Shown piece by piece: positions 27,648 to 36,039 of a stretch of DNA of 64,000 nucleotides; the stretch's first letter is position 1, and the number at the start of each line of letters is the position of its first letter. The position numbers and the translations under genes were made by a program. Source of the stretch: Thalassospira lohafexi (GTDB lineage: Bacteria; Pseudomonadota; Alphaproteobacteria; Rhodospirillales; Thalassospiraceae). The stretch covers positions 62,001 through 126,000 of the forward strand of contig NZ_NXGX01000001.1 in NCBI RefSeq assembly GCF_002844275.1, read 5' to 3'. The notes beneath the pieces were generated by a model. The model did not search any database, was not told the origin of the DNA, and saw only the letters and a program-made list of their open reading frames with translations.

Positions 27648-28613
27648 ATGACCAAAACTGCATCCCAGCCGTTGTTTAACACTGTCGCCTTTGTCGGCAT
27701 GGGCCTGATCGGCTCGTCCATGGCACGCCGTATCAAGCGTGATGGCCTTGCCAACAAGATTACCTGTGCTGTGCGGTCGGAAGCGACCCGCGACCGGGTG
27801 CTTGAACTTGGTCTTGCCGATGAAGCCTATTGCGACATCAAGGACGCGGTTGGCGATGCTGATCTGGTGATGCTGTGCGCACCGCTTGGTGCCAACGAGG
27901 CGATTGGCGCACAGCTTACAGGGGCCTTGAAAAAGGGGGCGATTGTTTCGGACGTCGGGTCGGTCAAACAATCGGTGATCCGTGACATTGCCCCGCAACT
28001 TGACGAAGGCGTGCATTTTGTGCCGGGCCACCCGTTGGCCGGGACCGAACATTCCGGCCCGGATTCCGGTTTCCCGGAACTGTTTGAAGAACGCTGGTGC
28101 ATCTTGACGCCGGTTCCCGGTGAAAGCGAAGATGCCGCTGACAAGGTCACGGCCCTTTGGGAAGCGTGCGGGATGTATGTCGAACGCATGGATGCGGACC
28201 ATCATGACCGCATTCTGGGGATTACATCGCATCTGCCCCATCTGATTGCCTACACGATTGTCGGGACAGCGACCGATCTTGAAGATGCGCTGCGTCAGGA
28301 GGTAATCAAGTTTTCGGCAACCGGTTTTCGGGATTTCACCCGTATTGCCGCGTCCGACCCGACCATGTGGCGCGATGTGTTTTTGAACAATCGCGAGGCG
28401 GTTCTGGATGTTCTGGGACGTTTTCAGGAAGACCTGATGGCGTTGCAACGTGCCATTCGCTGGGGCGAGGGCGACAAGCTGTTTGAGCTGTTTTCGCGCA
28501 CCCGTGAAATCCGGCGCGGCATTGTTGATGCCGGGCAGTATTTTGCTAATTTCTCGGCCGAAGGTGAAGCACGCCAAAGCGATGAGACGGGCAAGAAAAA
28601 GACGGATGAATAA
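27648..28613 (+). CDS. tyrC: Prephenate/arogenate dehydrogenase
   Basis: NAD(P)-dependent dehydrogenase of tyrosine synthesis. The 321-residue protein begins with a Rossmann motif VAFVGMGLIGSSMAR and continues with the family stretches VSDVGSVKQSVI, VPGHPLAGTEHSGP and LGITSHLPHLIAYTIV. It has no ACT domain. It follows hisC directly and completes the tyrosine branch begun by the chorismate mutase gene. Confidence 0.93.
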   Translation: MTKTASQPLFNTVAFVGMGLIGSSMARRIKRDGLANKITCAVRSEATRDRVLELGLADEAYCDIKDAVGDADLVMLCAPLGANEAIGAQLTGALKKGAIVSDVGSVKQSVIRDIAPQLDEGVHFVPGHPLAGTEHSGPDSGFPELFEERWCILTPVPGESEDAADKVTALWEACGMYVERMDADHHDRILGITSHLPHLIAYTIVGTATDLEDALRQEVIKFSATGFRDFTRIAASDPTMWRDVFLNNREAVLDVLGRFQEDLMALQRAIRWGEGDKLFELFSRTREIRRGIVDAGQYFANFSAEGEARQSDETGKKKTDE

Positions 28614-28700
28614 ATAACGGATGGCCTGTGTTGTGCAGGTCACCAGTCGGTTTGATGATGTGCCCCAAATTGCATCATCAGCCGGACCAAGGGGATAGTC

Positions 28701-29582
28701 ATGTCTGCCACCAGCCACCCGGCATTCGCACGGTTCATGCCGTTTGTGTTTGTGTTCCTGTGGAGCACGGGCTTTGTCGGTGCCAAATTCGGCCTGCCAT
28801 ATGCCGATCCGTTCGTTTTCCTGTTTGTCCGATTTGTCATTGTGCTGGTTTTGATGGTGCCGGTTGTCATCCTTATGGGCGCAAAATGGCCGAAAACCTG
28901 GCGCGAGGCGGTCCATATCGGGACCACGGGCGCACTGGTCCACGGGCTGTATCTTGGCGGGGTGTTCTGGGCGATTGATACCGGCCTTCCGGCCGGGCTG
29001 GCGGCCCTGATTGTCGGGTTGCAGCCGGTTGTCACCGCATCGGTCGTCGGGGCGATTTTGGGTGAACGGGTGTCACTGCGCCAATGGGGCGGTCTGGTGC
29101 TTGGCCTTGTCGGGGTGGCGCTTGTGCTGGTGCCCAAAATTGGCGACGGGGTTGGCATTACCGCATTTGGCATTGGGTTGGCGGTGGTTGCACTGCTCGC
29201 CATGACGGCGGGCACCCTTTATCAAAAGCGCTTTTGCACTGGTATGGATCTTTTGAGCGGCACAGTCGTTCAATATGTTGCGGCCAGTCTTGTTGTCGGG
29301 GTGATTGCGCTTATCAAGGAGCCGTTGACGGTTGAATGGAGCATGGACTTCATTCTGGCGATGGCGTGGCTTGTTCTGGTGTTGTCGATTGGGGCCATCA
29401 TGTTGTTGATGGTTTTGATCAAACAGGGCGAGGCCACCCGCGTTGCCAGCATGTTTTACCTTGTCCCGCCGACGGCTGCGATGTTTGCGTGGCTTCTGTT
29501 TGATGAACAGCTTGGACTTTTGGGATTTGTCGGGTTCGGGGTGGCCGCACTCGGGGTGGCCTTGGTGATGATCAAGCGTTAG
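28701..29582 (+). CDS. EamA/DMT-family transporter
   Basis: Membrane transporter of the drug/metabolite family, probably an exporter of small metabolites. The 293-residue protein has about ten hydrophobic helices in two EamA repeats (FLWSTGFVGAKFGLPYADPF at the first; ...VASMFYLVPPTAAMFAWLLF near the end of the second). Substrate unknown. It is 87 bases after tyrC and is followed by the ChaC-like gene. Confidence 0.86.
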   Translation: MSATSHPAFARFMPFVFVFLWSTGFVGAKFGLPYADPFVFLFVRFVIVLVLMVPVVILMGAKWPKTWREAVHIGTTGALVHGLYLGGVFWAIDTGLPAGLAALIVGLQPVVTASVVGAILGERVSLRQWGGLVLGLVGVALVLVPKIGDGVGITAFGIGLAVVALLAMTAGTLYQKRFCTGMDLLSGTVVQYVAASLVVGVIALIKEPLTVEWSMDFILAMAWLVLVLSIGAIMLLMVLIKQGEATRVASMFYLVPPTAAMFAWLLFDEQLGLLGFVGFGVAALGVALVMIKR

Positions 29583-29640
29583 CCTGACGCACGGTTCATG
29601 GCATTGCGAACCCGAACATAGAAGACTTTTGGAGGATATC

Positions 29641-30201
29641 GTGACGGACGCCCAGGATAGATGGGTCTTTGGATATGGTTCGCTGTTGTGGCGACCGGGG
29701 TTTGAGTTCGCGGAAAAAGCGCGTGCCAAGCTGCCCGGTTACCATCGGTCGTTCTGTATCTATTCCCATCATTATCGTGGCACGCCGGAAAATCCGGGGC
29801 TTGTTCTTGGCCTGAACAAGGGCGGGGAATGTGTGGGGAATGCCTTTCGCATCACACCGGAAAACTGGGGGATGGTGAAAGGGTATCTTGATGAGCGCGA
29901 GCTTGTGACCAACACCTATATTCCTGCCGATGTCGAAGTTGAACTTTCTGATGGGCGCACAGTGATCGCACATACCTATGTTGCCGATCCGACCCATGAA
30001 CAATATGCCGGGAACCTGCCGGTGCGCACTGCGGTTGAGATCATTGTGGCGGCCCATGGCAATGTGGGTCCCAATCTGGAATATCTGGAAAACACGGTGT
30101 TGCATCTGGATCAAATGGGGATTGTCGATCCGCCGTTGCATGATTTGATGGATCTGGTGCGCCGCGAATACGGCGAGATTAACATGGGGGCGGGCATCTG
30201 A
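29641..30201 (+). CDS. Gamma-glutamylcyclotransferase, ChaC type
   Basis: Likely cleaves glutathione to 5-oxoproline and Cys-Gly, as ChaC proteins do. The 186-residue protein begins with the family motif WVFGYGSLLWRPGFEF; a glutamate in the DERE of YLDERELVTNTY is the probable acid/base. GTG 29641 is the start because ggagg lies seven bases upstream at 29631-29635; an upstream TTG would place the ribosome binding site inside the gene. The stop overlaps the next gene by one base (TGATG). Confidence 0.88.
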   Translation: MTDAQDRWVFGYGSLLWRPGFEFAEKARAKLPGYHRSFCIYSHHYRGTPENPGLVLGLNKGGECVGNAFRITPENWGMVKGYLDERELVTNTYIPADVEVELSDGRTVIAHTYVADPTHEQYAGNLPVRTAVEIIVAAHGNVGPNLEYLENTVLHLDQMGIVDPPLHDLMDLVRREYGEINMGAGI

Positions 30202-31169
30202 TGAGCCACGCGAATGCGTCGAATGTATCGAACGCGCCGAGTGTGACACAGGGGGATCAAACCCCGCTGCCGCTGGCCTATTTGATGCTGGTGATCTGTG
30301 CGATGATGTGGGGATCAAACCACGTTGTGGCGCGCGGGGTGAATGCGACAGTGCCGTTTGAAGCATTGGCATTCTGGCGCTGGGTTGTGGCGGCTGTGAT
30401 GCTGTTTCCGTTCTGTGCCAGATACCTTGGGCGCGATTTGCGCCTGATGGCGCAGCACAAGATGTCGATGTTTCTGATCGGCTTTACCGGTGTCTTCCTG
30501 TTTTCGATCATCATCTATCTTGCGGCCTATAACACAACGGCGGTCAATACCGGTTTGCTCAATGCAACCGCCCCTGTGTGGGTGCTGATCTTTGCCGCCG
30601 TATTAACCGCAAACAAGCCGACGTTAAGTCAGTGGGTCGGGGTGCTGGTGGCGGGTGTTGGTACGGCAACGATCATTGCAAAGGCAGATTTTTCGGTGTT
30701 TACCGAAATGAGTTTCGTGTCTGGCGATGTGTTTGCAATGGTATCGGCCATGGTTTGGGCCGCCTATTCGATGTTGCTTAAACGTGCGCCAAAGGGGGTT
30801 CATCCGCTGAGCCTTGTGTTTGTGTCGGCCCTGATTGGTCTGGTGTTTTTAACCCCGCTTTATGTCTGGTCGCTTGTGGTGAACGGCGAGCCGTTCTTTA
30901 CCCATCTTGATCCGGCGTGGCCCGACATGATGAAGATTTTCTATATCGGTGCGGGGCCTGCGTTCTTTGGATATCTTTTCTGGAACAGGGGGGTGTCGAT
31001 TGTCGGTCCGGCGACGGCGGGTGTCTTTATGTATCTGATCCCGGTGTTTGCCAGTGGGCTTGCAATTGTCTTTCTGGGGGAAGAATTGCACCTTTATCAT
31101 CTGGGCGGGATTGCCTTGATTGCCTTTGGTATCTGGCAGGCCACCAAGAGAAAACGCGCCGTATCCTAA
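30201..31169 (+). CDS. EamA/DMT-family transporter
   Basis: Second membrane transporter of the drug/metabolite family in this region, not a close copy of the first. The 322-residue protein has ten predicted helices in two EamA repeats (MMWGSNHVVARGVN, ...LNATAPVWVLIFAAVL..., ...ATAGVFMYLIPVFASGLAIVFLG). Its start overlaps the ChaC-like gene stop, so the two are translationally coupled and may share a role in glutathione or peptide handling (inference). A terminator follows. Confidence 0.86.
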   Translation: MSHANASNVSNAPSVTQGDQTPLPLAYLMLVICAMMWGSNHVVARGVNATVPFEALAFWRWVVAAVMLFPFCARYLGRDLRLMAQHKMSMFLIGFTGVFLFSIIIYLAAYNTTAVNTGLLNATAPVWVLIFAAVLTANKPTLSQWVGVLVAGVGTATIIAKADFSVFTEMSFVSGDVFAMVSAMVWAAYSMLLKRAPKGVHPLSLVFVSALIGLVFLTPLYVWSLVVNGEPFFTHLDPAWPDMMKIFYIGAGPAFFGYLFWNRGVSIVGPATAGVFMYLIPVFASGLAIVFLGEELHLYHLGGIALIAFGIWQATKRKRAVS

Positions 31170-31185
31170 GGCAAAAAGACATACA

Positions 31186-31218
31186 AAAGGCCGGGATGCG
31201 TTGTGCAGCCCGGCCTTT
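31186..31218. terminator. Bidirectional terminator between the DMT gene and plsC
   Basis: A perfect 10-bp stem AAAGGCCGGG / CCCGGCCTTT with a 13-base loop, followed by a T-rich stretch on the plus strand and an A-rich stretch before it. Serves the convergent genes on both sides. Confidence 0.88.
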
Positions 31219-31252
31219 GTTGTTTTATCGATCTGACAACCGACCTTGCGGA

Positions 31253-32044
31253 TCAGGAGGTTTTTTCCTGATTGGCTTCTTCTTCGGCGGCGATGTCGGC
31301 AGAGGTCAGCATCGGCAGGTTAAATTCGCGCTGGGCCTCGGTTTCAAGCTCGCGGGTGCGGGTGTCGATGCGGGTTTTGATTTCTTTCATGAAGGTCTTG
31401 CGGTCCAGACCATGTTCAATCGGGGGCATCAGTTCCATGGTGACCCGGCCACCATATTTCATGAAGCTGTCCTTGCCCCAGAACATGCCGGAATTGACGG
31501 CAACCGGAATAACCTTGATGTCCGGGAAGGCCTTATACAGCGCGTAAACGCCCGGATGATACGGGCGGCTTGATCCGGGTGGGGTGCGCGTGCCTTCGGG
31601 GAAAATGATCACCTGACGGTTTTCCTTGAGCGCCTGTGACGCCCCCTTGATCATGTCCTTAAGGGCCGAGCCCCCGGCGGAACGGTCAACCGCGATCTGA
31701 CCTGAGAGATGCAGAAACTGCCCGACCAGCGGGATTTTGATCAGTTCCTTTTTGAGGATATAGGCCGGATCGGGCACCACCGTGTGAAAGGTCAGGGTTT
31801 CCCACGCCGATTGATGCTTTGCCACCAGAATGCAGGGGCCATCGGGCAGGTTTTCAAGCCCGGTGATGCGTTTGTACATGCCGACCGAATGGTTCAGGGC
31901 AAACTGGGTCAGGACACACCATGCATGGCCGACAAACTGGCTGGCCTTGCGGCCACAGGCCATCAGGGGGATCATGCTGATGCACAGCAGGGCTGTTCCG
32001 CCAAAAAACAACACGTTAAAAAGTAACGCGCGCAGGGCTCTCAT
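31253..32044 (-). CDS. plsC: 1-acyl-sn-glycerol-3-phosphate acyltransferase PlsC
   Basis: Inner-membrane enzyme that acylates lysophosphatidate to phosphatidate. The 263-residue protein has an N-terminal hydrophobic anchor, an acyltransferase motif I read as KHQSAWET (His-x4-Glu in place of His-x4-Asp), and motif III FPEGTRTPPG, followed by VIPVAVNSG. The C-terminal tail is acidic. The missing Asp in motif I should not be over-read, as related proteins with Glu are known. Confidence 0.9.
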   Translation of the reverse strand: MRALRALLFNVLFFGGTALLCISMIPLMACGRKASQFVGHAWCVLTQFALNHSVGMYKRITGLENLPDGPCILVAKHQSAWETLTFHTVVPDPAYILKKELIKIPLVGQFLHLSGQIAVDRSAGGSALKDMIKGASQALKENRQVIIFPEGTRTPPGSSRPYHPGVYALYKAFPDIKVIPVAVNSGMFWGKDSFMKYGGRVTMELMPPIEHGLDRKTFMKEIKTRIDTRTRELETEAQREFNLPMLTSADIAAEEEANQEKTS

Positions 32045-32128
32045 TCAGAAAAATCCTTCAAACGCTTATGTATCTGGTGCTTTGTAACAGTATTACGGCA
32101 ATCGTAAAATGGCGATTGTTGATCGGCC

Positions 32129-32842
32129 TTAGCCGGTTTTGTTGTTCGACGCGGAATAGTCGTTCTGATCGGGTTCGCTGGCATCGGGTGTTTGCAATGA
32201 CGGGTGATTGCCCCCGGGCAGCCATTGTAAAATCGAGTTGCGCAGACCGGCGAACAGGTACTTGTTAAATTCGCTGGCGATCAGGGCCGTGCTTCCGGGG
32301 TAGCGCCACCAGTCTTCGATCCGGACCGTATCGGGGAAGACGGGGTTGGCGATGATATCGACACCGGGCATCAGGCTTTTGAATTCCAGAAGGGATCGGC
32401 GCATGTGGTAGTTCGCGGTGACAATCCGCAGGCTTTTGTAGCCCTGTTCGTTGACCCAGACGGCGGTTTCCATGGCATTGCCACGGGTGTTTTCCGCGAC
32501 ATGGCCCAGTACAACGCAACAGGCAATCAAACGCGGGTCCGATTTACCGACCGACAGCAACTCATCGACTTCAACGCCGCGGTAAACCCCGGAAATGAAC
32601 AGTTTCTTTGCCAATCCGCGTGCCAGCAGGCGGCGGCCTTCCGACAGGCGTTCACTGCCGCCGGTCAGAACGACAATGGCATCGGTGCGCTGATCGGGAT
32701 TGTCGACCGTGGTTGGGATGGACTCGACATACCAGACAAATCCGGCAAGCCACACCAGACCGAGCACGATCAGGGTGGAGAGCAAAAAACGGAACCTTCG
32801 AGACCGGCGCCGGAGTTGCACACTAAGCGGTGGTTTGTTCAT
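32129..32842 (-). CDS. YdcF/SanA-family envelope protein (DUF218)
   Basis: The 237-residue protein has an N-terminal membrane anchor (FLLSTLIVLGLVWLAGFVWYV) and a DUF218 domain with AIVVLTGGSERLSEG, SGVYRGVEVDELL, NTRGNAMETAVWV and VTANYHMRRSLLEF. Members such as ElyC and SanA act in envelope or peptidoglycan homeostasis, but the exact reaction is unknown. Its neighbours plsC and ftsX fit an envelope role. Confidence 0.87.
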   Translation of the reverse strand: MNKPPLSVQLRRRSRRFRFLLSTLIVLGLVWLAGFVWYVESIPTTVDNPDQRTDAIVVLTGGSERLSEGRRLLARGLAKKLFISGVYRGVEVDELLSVGKSDPRLIACCVVLGHVAENTRGNAMETAVWVNEQGYKSLRIVTANYHMRRSLLEFKSLMPGVDIIANPVFPDTVRIEDWWRYPGSTALIASEFNKYLFAGLRNSILQWLPGGNHPSLQTPDASEPDQNDYSASNNKTG

Positions 32843-32969
32843 TTGAGCGTGCCTGATGTGGGGCGTGCGGACATGAGTGCGGATCTCCTAAGGCCATGAT
32901 CCCAAAAGGGAAGCGTGATCAGACTATACGAAGGAGCGCGTCTGGTGACAACATGGCTTACGCGCAGAA

Positions 32970-33872
32970 TTATAACATTTGGCGTAAGACACGCAGCACA
33001 GTGCGGGTTGCGGTAAGATAGGCAACCAATGCGACAATAAACGGAATGGCAACGATAAGGGCAATGAATAATGGACTGAAAACCAGCGACGGGATCGGCC
33101 AACCCGCGCGCAGGCCAAGCCAGGCAATAAAAGCAGAGACCGCCAGTGATATCAAAAGCCCGACCAAGGCGCCAAAAAATGCCAGCCGTTGGCTATGGCG
33201 GCCAAATTGCCGGGCGATATAATCATCCTGTGCACCAATCAGGTGCAAAAGTTCGATGATTTTATGATGGATCGAAAAGCCTGATTTGGTGGCAAAGACA
33301 ATCGACAGCATTGTCGCACCAAACAGAACAACAATCAGAACGGTCAGCGCCAGTTCGACCGAAAAGGCGACATCGGCAATGCGTTCAATCCAGATGCGGT
33401 GATCATCGAGCACGGCCTCAGGCGCAATTTCACCAAGCTGGCGTTCGAGGGCATCAAAATTAAAGCCGGTTTCCGGGGTGATTTCGATGATGCGCGGAAT
33501 GGGAAGTTCGCTCACGACCTCATCAGGGCCAAGCCAGGGTTCCAGCAGGGCGGCCATGGTTTCGGGGCTGAGTTCTTCGATCCTAGCGATGCCGGGCAGG
33601 TTTGCCAGTTCATCAATGATGGTGTTGACGGTTTCTTGCAGGGCGGCTTCGCGTTGTTCGGGGCTGCGTTTTGCCAGTTCGGTTGGCGGGACCTGTATCG
33701 ACAGGCTGCCTTCGATCTGCCCGGACCATTGGCCAACGCTATCGTGCAGGGCGCCAAGGCCGACCATCGAAAAGGTCAGCAGGGCGACCATCAGGGCGAC
33801 GATGCAGGGCAGGAAGCGCGATGAAGAATCGGCTTCGAGCGGCAGATGTGACGGATGTGAGCGAAAAGCCAT
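32970..33872 (-). CDS. ftsX: Cell division protein FtsX
   Basis: Membrane partner of FtsE; the complex controls peptidoglycan hydrolases at the septum. The 300-residue protein has a first transmembrane helix (CIVALMVALLTFSMVGLGAL), a periplasmic domain (about 45-165) and three C-terminal helices, as in FtsX. It lies 76 bases downstream of ftsE, an unusually wide gap for this pair, and the gap contains three 12-bp tandem repeats. Confidence 0.91.
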   Translation of the reverse strand: MAFRSHPSHLPLEADSSSRFLPCIVALMVALLTFSMVGLGALHDSVGQWSGQIEGSLSIQVPPTELAKRSPEQREAALQETVNTIIDELANLPGIARIEELSPETMAALLEPWLGPDEVVSELPIPRIIEITPETGFNFDALERQLGEIAPEAVLDDHRIWIERIADVAFSVELALTVLIVVLFGATMLSIVFATKSGFSIHHKIIELLHLIGAQDDYIARQFGRHSQRLAFFGALVGLLISLAVSAFIAWLGLRAGWPIPSLVFSPLFIALIVAIPFIVALVAYLTATRTVLRVLRQML

Positions 33873-33905
33873 AATCGTCTGTTGGTCCTGTTGATCGAGG
33901 TGGCG

Positions 33906-33941
33906 TCGATATCTTAGCCGGTATTTTAGCCCGTATTTTAG
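33906..33941. repeat. Three tandem 12-bp repeats between ftsE and ftsX
   Basis: Three consecutive units read TCGATATCTTAG, CCGGTATTTTAG and CCCGTATTTTAG (plus strand), the last two differing by one base. They fill half of the 76-base spacer between the ftsE stop and the ftsX start. Slippage during replication may have created them; they could alter translational coupling of the two genes. Confidence 0.75.
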
Positions 33942-33948
33942 ATGTAGC

Positions 33949-34626
33949 TTAACCCGATTGGGTCACGTCATGCAGTGTCGCACCTTCGAGCAGCCATTGG
34001 GTATGGCCAAAGCGCCGCACGAGTTGCCGGTTATGGGTGGCGATCAGCACGGTGGTGCCCAGTTTGTTGAGTTCTTCAAACAAATAGAGCAACCGCATGG
34101 CAATGCGGTCATCGACGTTGCCGGTCGGCTCATCAGCCAGAAGAAGGGCGGGGCGCCCGATGACGGCGCGCGCAATTGCCACGCGCTGTTGCTGCCCGCC
34201 CGACAGGCGCGATGGCTGCGCATTGATATGGTCGCCCAGACCGACCCATTCGAGAAGTTCGGTGACGTTTTTGCGAATTTGCAGGTCTTCGACACCGGCA
34301 ACGCGCAAGGGCAGGGCCACATTTTCAAAGGTGCTGAGGTGATTGATCAGGCGGAAATCCTGAAACACCACGCCGATTCTTCGCCGGATCGCGGGCAGTT
34401 CATCGCGCGGAATGCGGATATTGTCGCGGCCAAAAATATTTATTTCGCCCCGAGTCTGACGCAGTGCCAGATACAAAAGACGCATCAAGGTCGATTTGCC
34501 GGCACCCGACGCGCCGGTCAAAAAATGAAAGCTGCCGCGTTGGAGGCTAAAGTTCAGGTCGCGCAAAATTTCCGGTCCGGATTCGTACCGGACTCCGACG
34601 TTCCTGAAACTGACAACTTCGGTCAA
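33949..34626 (-). CDS. ftsE: Cell division ATP-binding protein FtsE
   Basis: ATPase that works with FtsX at the division septum. The 225-residue protein has Walker [10 protein letters not shown] (38-46), the FtsE-typical [20 protein letters not shown], signature [14 protein letters not shown] and Walker [14 protein letters not shown]. The frame is open to 34821, but the TTG at 34626 gives the family's usual length and start and has ggag eight bases upstream; no other good start lies near. Transcribed divergently from the zinc-ribbon gene at 34988. Confidence 0.92.
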   Translation of the reverse strand: MTEVVSFRNVGVRYESGPEILRDLNFSLQRGSFHFLTGASGAGKSTLMRLLYLALRQTRGEINIFGRDNIRIPRDELPAIRRRIGVVFQDFRLINHLSTFENVALPLRVAGVEDLQIRKNVTELLEWVGLGDHINAQPSRLSGGQQQRVAIARAVIGRPALLLADEPTGNVDDRIAMRLLYLFEELNKLGTTVLIATHNRQLVRRFGHTQWLLEGATLHDVTQSG

Positions 34627-34851
34627 AATCGGCGCTCCACTTGATCGAATGACGGTTTGCACAGGCGATTGCCATGGCAAATCACAAGAATTTCTCTTAA
34701 CGTCGCTGGGGTTGGCGAAATGCCTTGGCATTCCAATATCGACACCATACCGACTCGCGACGCACAATTTTCTATCTGTTTCGGATGCCACGATCAGTGG
34801 CTTTACGCAATGTTTAGACACCCAAATTGAGGCAGCTTCTGTTATCTCTGC

Positions 34852-34866
34852 TTAACAGTCTGTTAA
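34852..34866. promoter_or_regulatory. CtrA-type binding site between ftsE and the zinc-ribbon gene
   Basis: TTAACAGTCTGTTAA is a perfect TTAA-N7-TTAA full CtrA motif. It lies in the 361-base gap separating ftsE (minus) from the zinc-ribbon gene (plus). Apart from a single GANTC site at 34752-34756, nothing else was seen in the gap. Confidence 0.6.
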
Positions 34867-34987
34867 ATCGCCGCTATTTACATATAGTGTTATTCTCTGC
34901 CGACGATATCGGGGGACCGTTGGCCATGAGTATGTTAAAGGCCATCCCCGTGTTTGGTTCCGCTGACATCGAGATGCCAGGTTTGCA

Positions 34988-35824
34988 ATGATCATAACTT
35001 GCCCAGATTGTTCCAAGAAATACTCCGTTAAAACGGAGGCCATCGGCCCAAAGGGCCGAACTGTGCGCTGTAAGAGCTGCGGCAATAGCTGGCATCAGGA
35101 CCCTCCGGGGGCCAAGAAGCCGGAACCCGCACCTGCACCAGCGGCACAATCGGACAGCGATTTGCCTGCACCATTTAATCAGGAAGGGGCGCTGGGCGCT
35201 GATTTCAATGCTGATCGAATGGGCGGCGGGGGTGTTGACCCCGGATTTGAAGATGCGGACAAAATTCCCGATCCGCCCCCGATCCCCGAACAGCTTATCC
35301 GCAACAATCCGAAACCGGCCCCCAAAAAGAAAAAAGGGATTGTTGGCTGGATCGTATTTTTGCTGCTGATTGGTGGCATTGGTGCGGGTGGTTACTTTGC
35401 CAAGGACATCCTGATCAACCTTTGGCCGCCGATTGCCAAGGTCTATGACATGGTTGGCCTTGATGTGCCCCATGTTGGCGACGGTCTTGATATTCGTGAA
35501 TTGCCACCGACCCGTGAAGACGAAGACGGCGTCGATGTTTTGGTCGTGCGCGCCGAGATTGTGAACATCGTCGAAGAGCCGGTTGTGTTGCCGTATCTTC
35601 TGATCGAGCTTCTTGATCCGCTTGATCGTGTGGTTCAGCGCAAGAAGATGCCGCTGATCTATGATGAAACCAAGGCTCAGGCCAGTGCGGATATGCCGAT
35701 GGAGCCGCAAATGCTGCCTGCGGGTGAAAGCATTACGGTTGAAACCAAGATCCGGCGTCCGAACCCGACGGCAACCCGTTTGCAGGTCACGTTCCTTGAC
35801 CCGCGTGAGGCCGCCGAACCTTAA
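34988..35824 (+). CDS. Zinc-ribbon (MJ0042/DUF3426) membrane protein
   Basis: Unknown function. The 278-residue protein starts with a zinc-ribbon ([20 protein letters not shown] ... [10 protein letters not shown]: two CxxC pairs), then a proline-rich linker, one transmembrane helix ([21 protein letters not shown], residues ~117-137) and a DUF3426-like domain. In alphaproteobacteria this gene is often divergent from ftsEX; a membrane-regulatory role has been suggested by position only. A terminator follows the stop. Confidence 0.87.
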   Translation: MIITCPDCSKKYSVKTEAIGPKGRTVRCKSCGNSWHQDPPGAKKPEPAPAPAAQSDSDLPAPFNQEGALGADFNADRMGGGGVDPGFEDADKIPDPPPIPEQLIRNNPKPAPKKKKGIVGWIVFLLLIGGIGAGGYFAKDILINLWPPIAKVYDMVGLDVPHVGDGLDIRELPPTREDEDGVDVLVVRAEIVNIVEEPVVLPYLLIELLDPLDRVVQRKKMPLIYDETKAQASADMPMEPQMLPAGESITVETKIRRPNPTATRLQVTFLDPREAAEP

Positions 35825-35854
35825 GCCTTTCGGGGTGGTAAAACCAGTTGATGC

Positions 35855-35882
35855 AAAAGGCAGCGTTCATTCGCTGCCTTTT
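35855..35882 (+). terminator. Terminator after the zinc-ribbon gene
   Basis: A perfect 11-bp stem AAAAGGCAGCG / CGCTGCCTTTT with a 6-base loop, followed by gttttt. It lies 30 bases after the stop at 35824. Confidence 0.9.
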
Positions 35883-36039
35883 GTTTTTGGGGGAAACGCG
35901 ATACCGCGCCATTGCGCCATATCAGCGTGCAGGGCTGGTTTGGGCTTTGCCGGATGTGTGACGGCATAGATGTTGTTAAAATGCCGTCAGTGCCGTTTAA
36001 AGGCGTGCCATGAGGTGTGCCTCGTGCGCATGACGCTTC

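Noticed and set aside
27624-28943. 439-codon open frame opposite tyrC and the EamA gene
   Set aside because: Antisense shadow spanning two genes; no protein-like motifs.
31420-31860. PlsC as a pseudogene because motif I ends in Glu
   Set aside because: The rest of the protein is intact and Glu at this position occurs in related acyltransferases.
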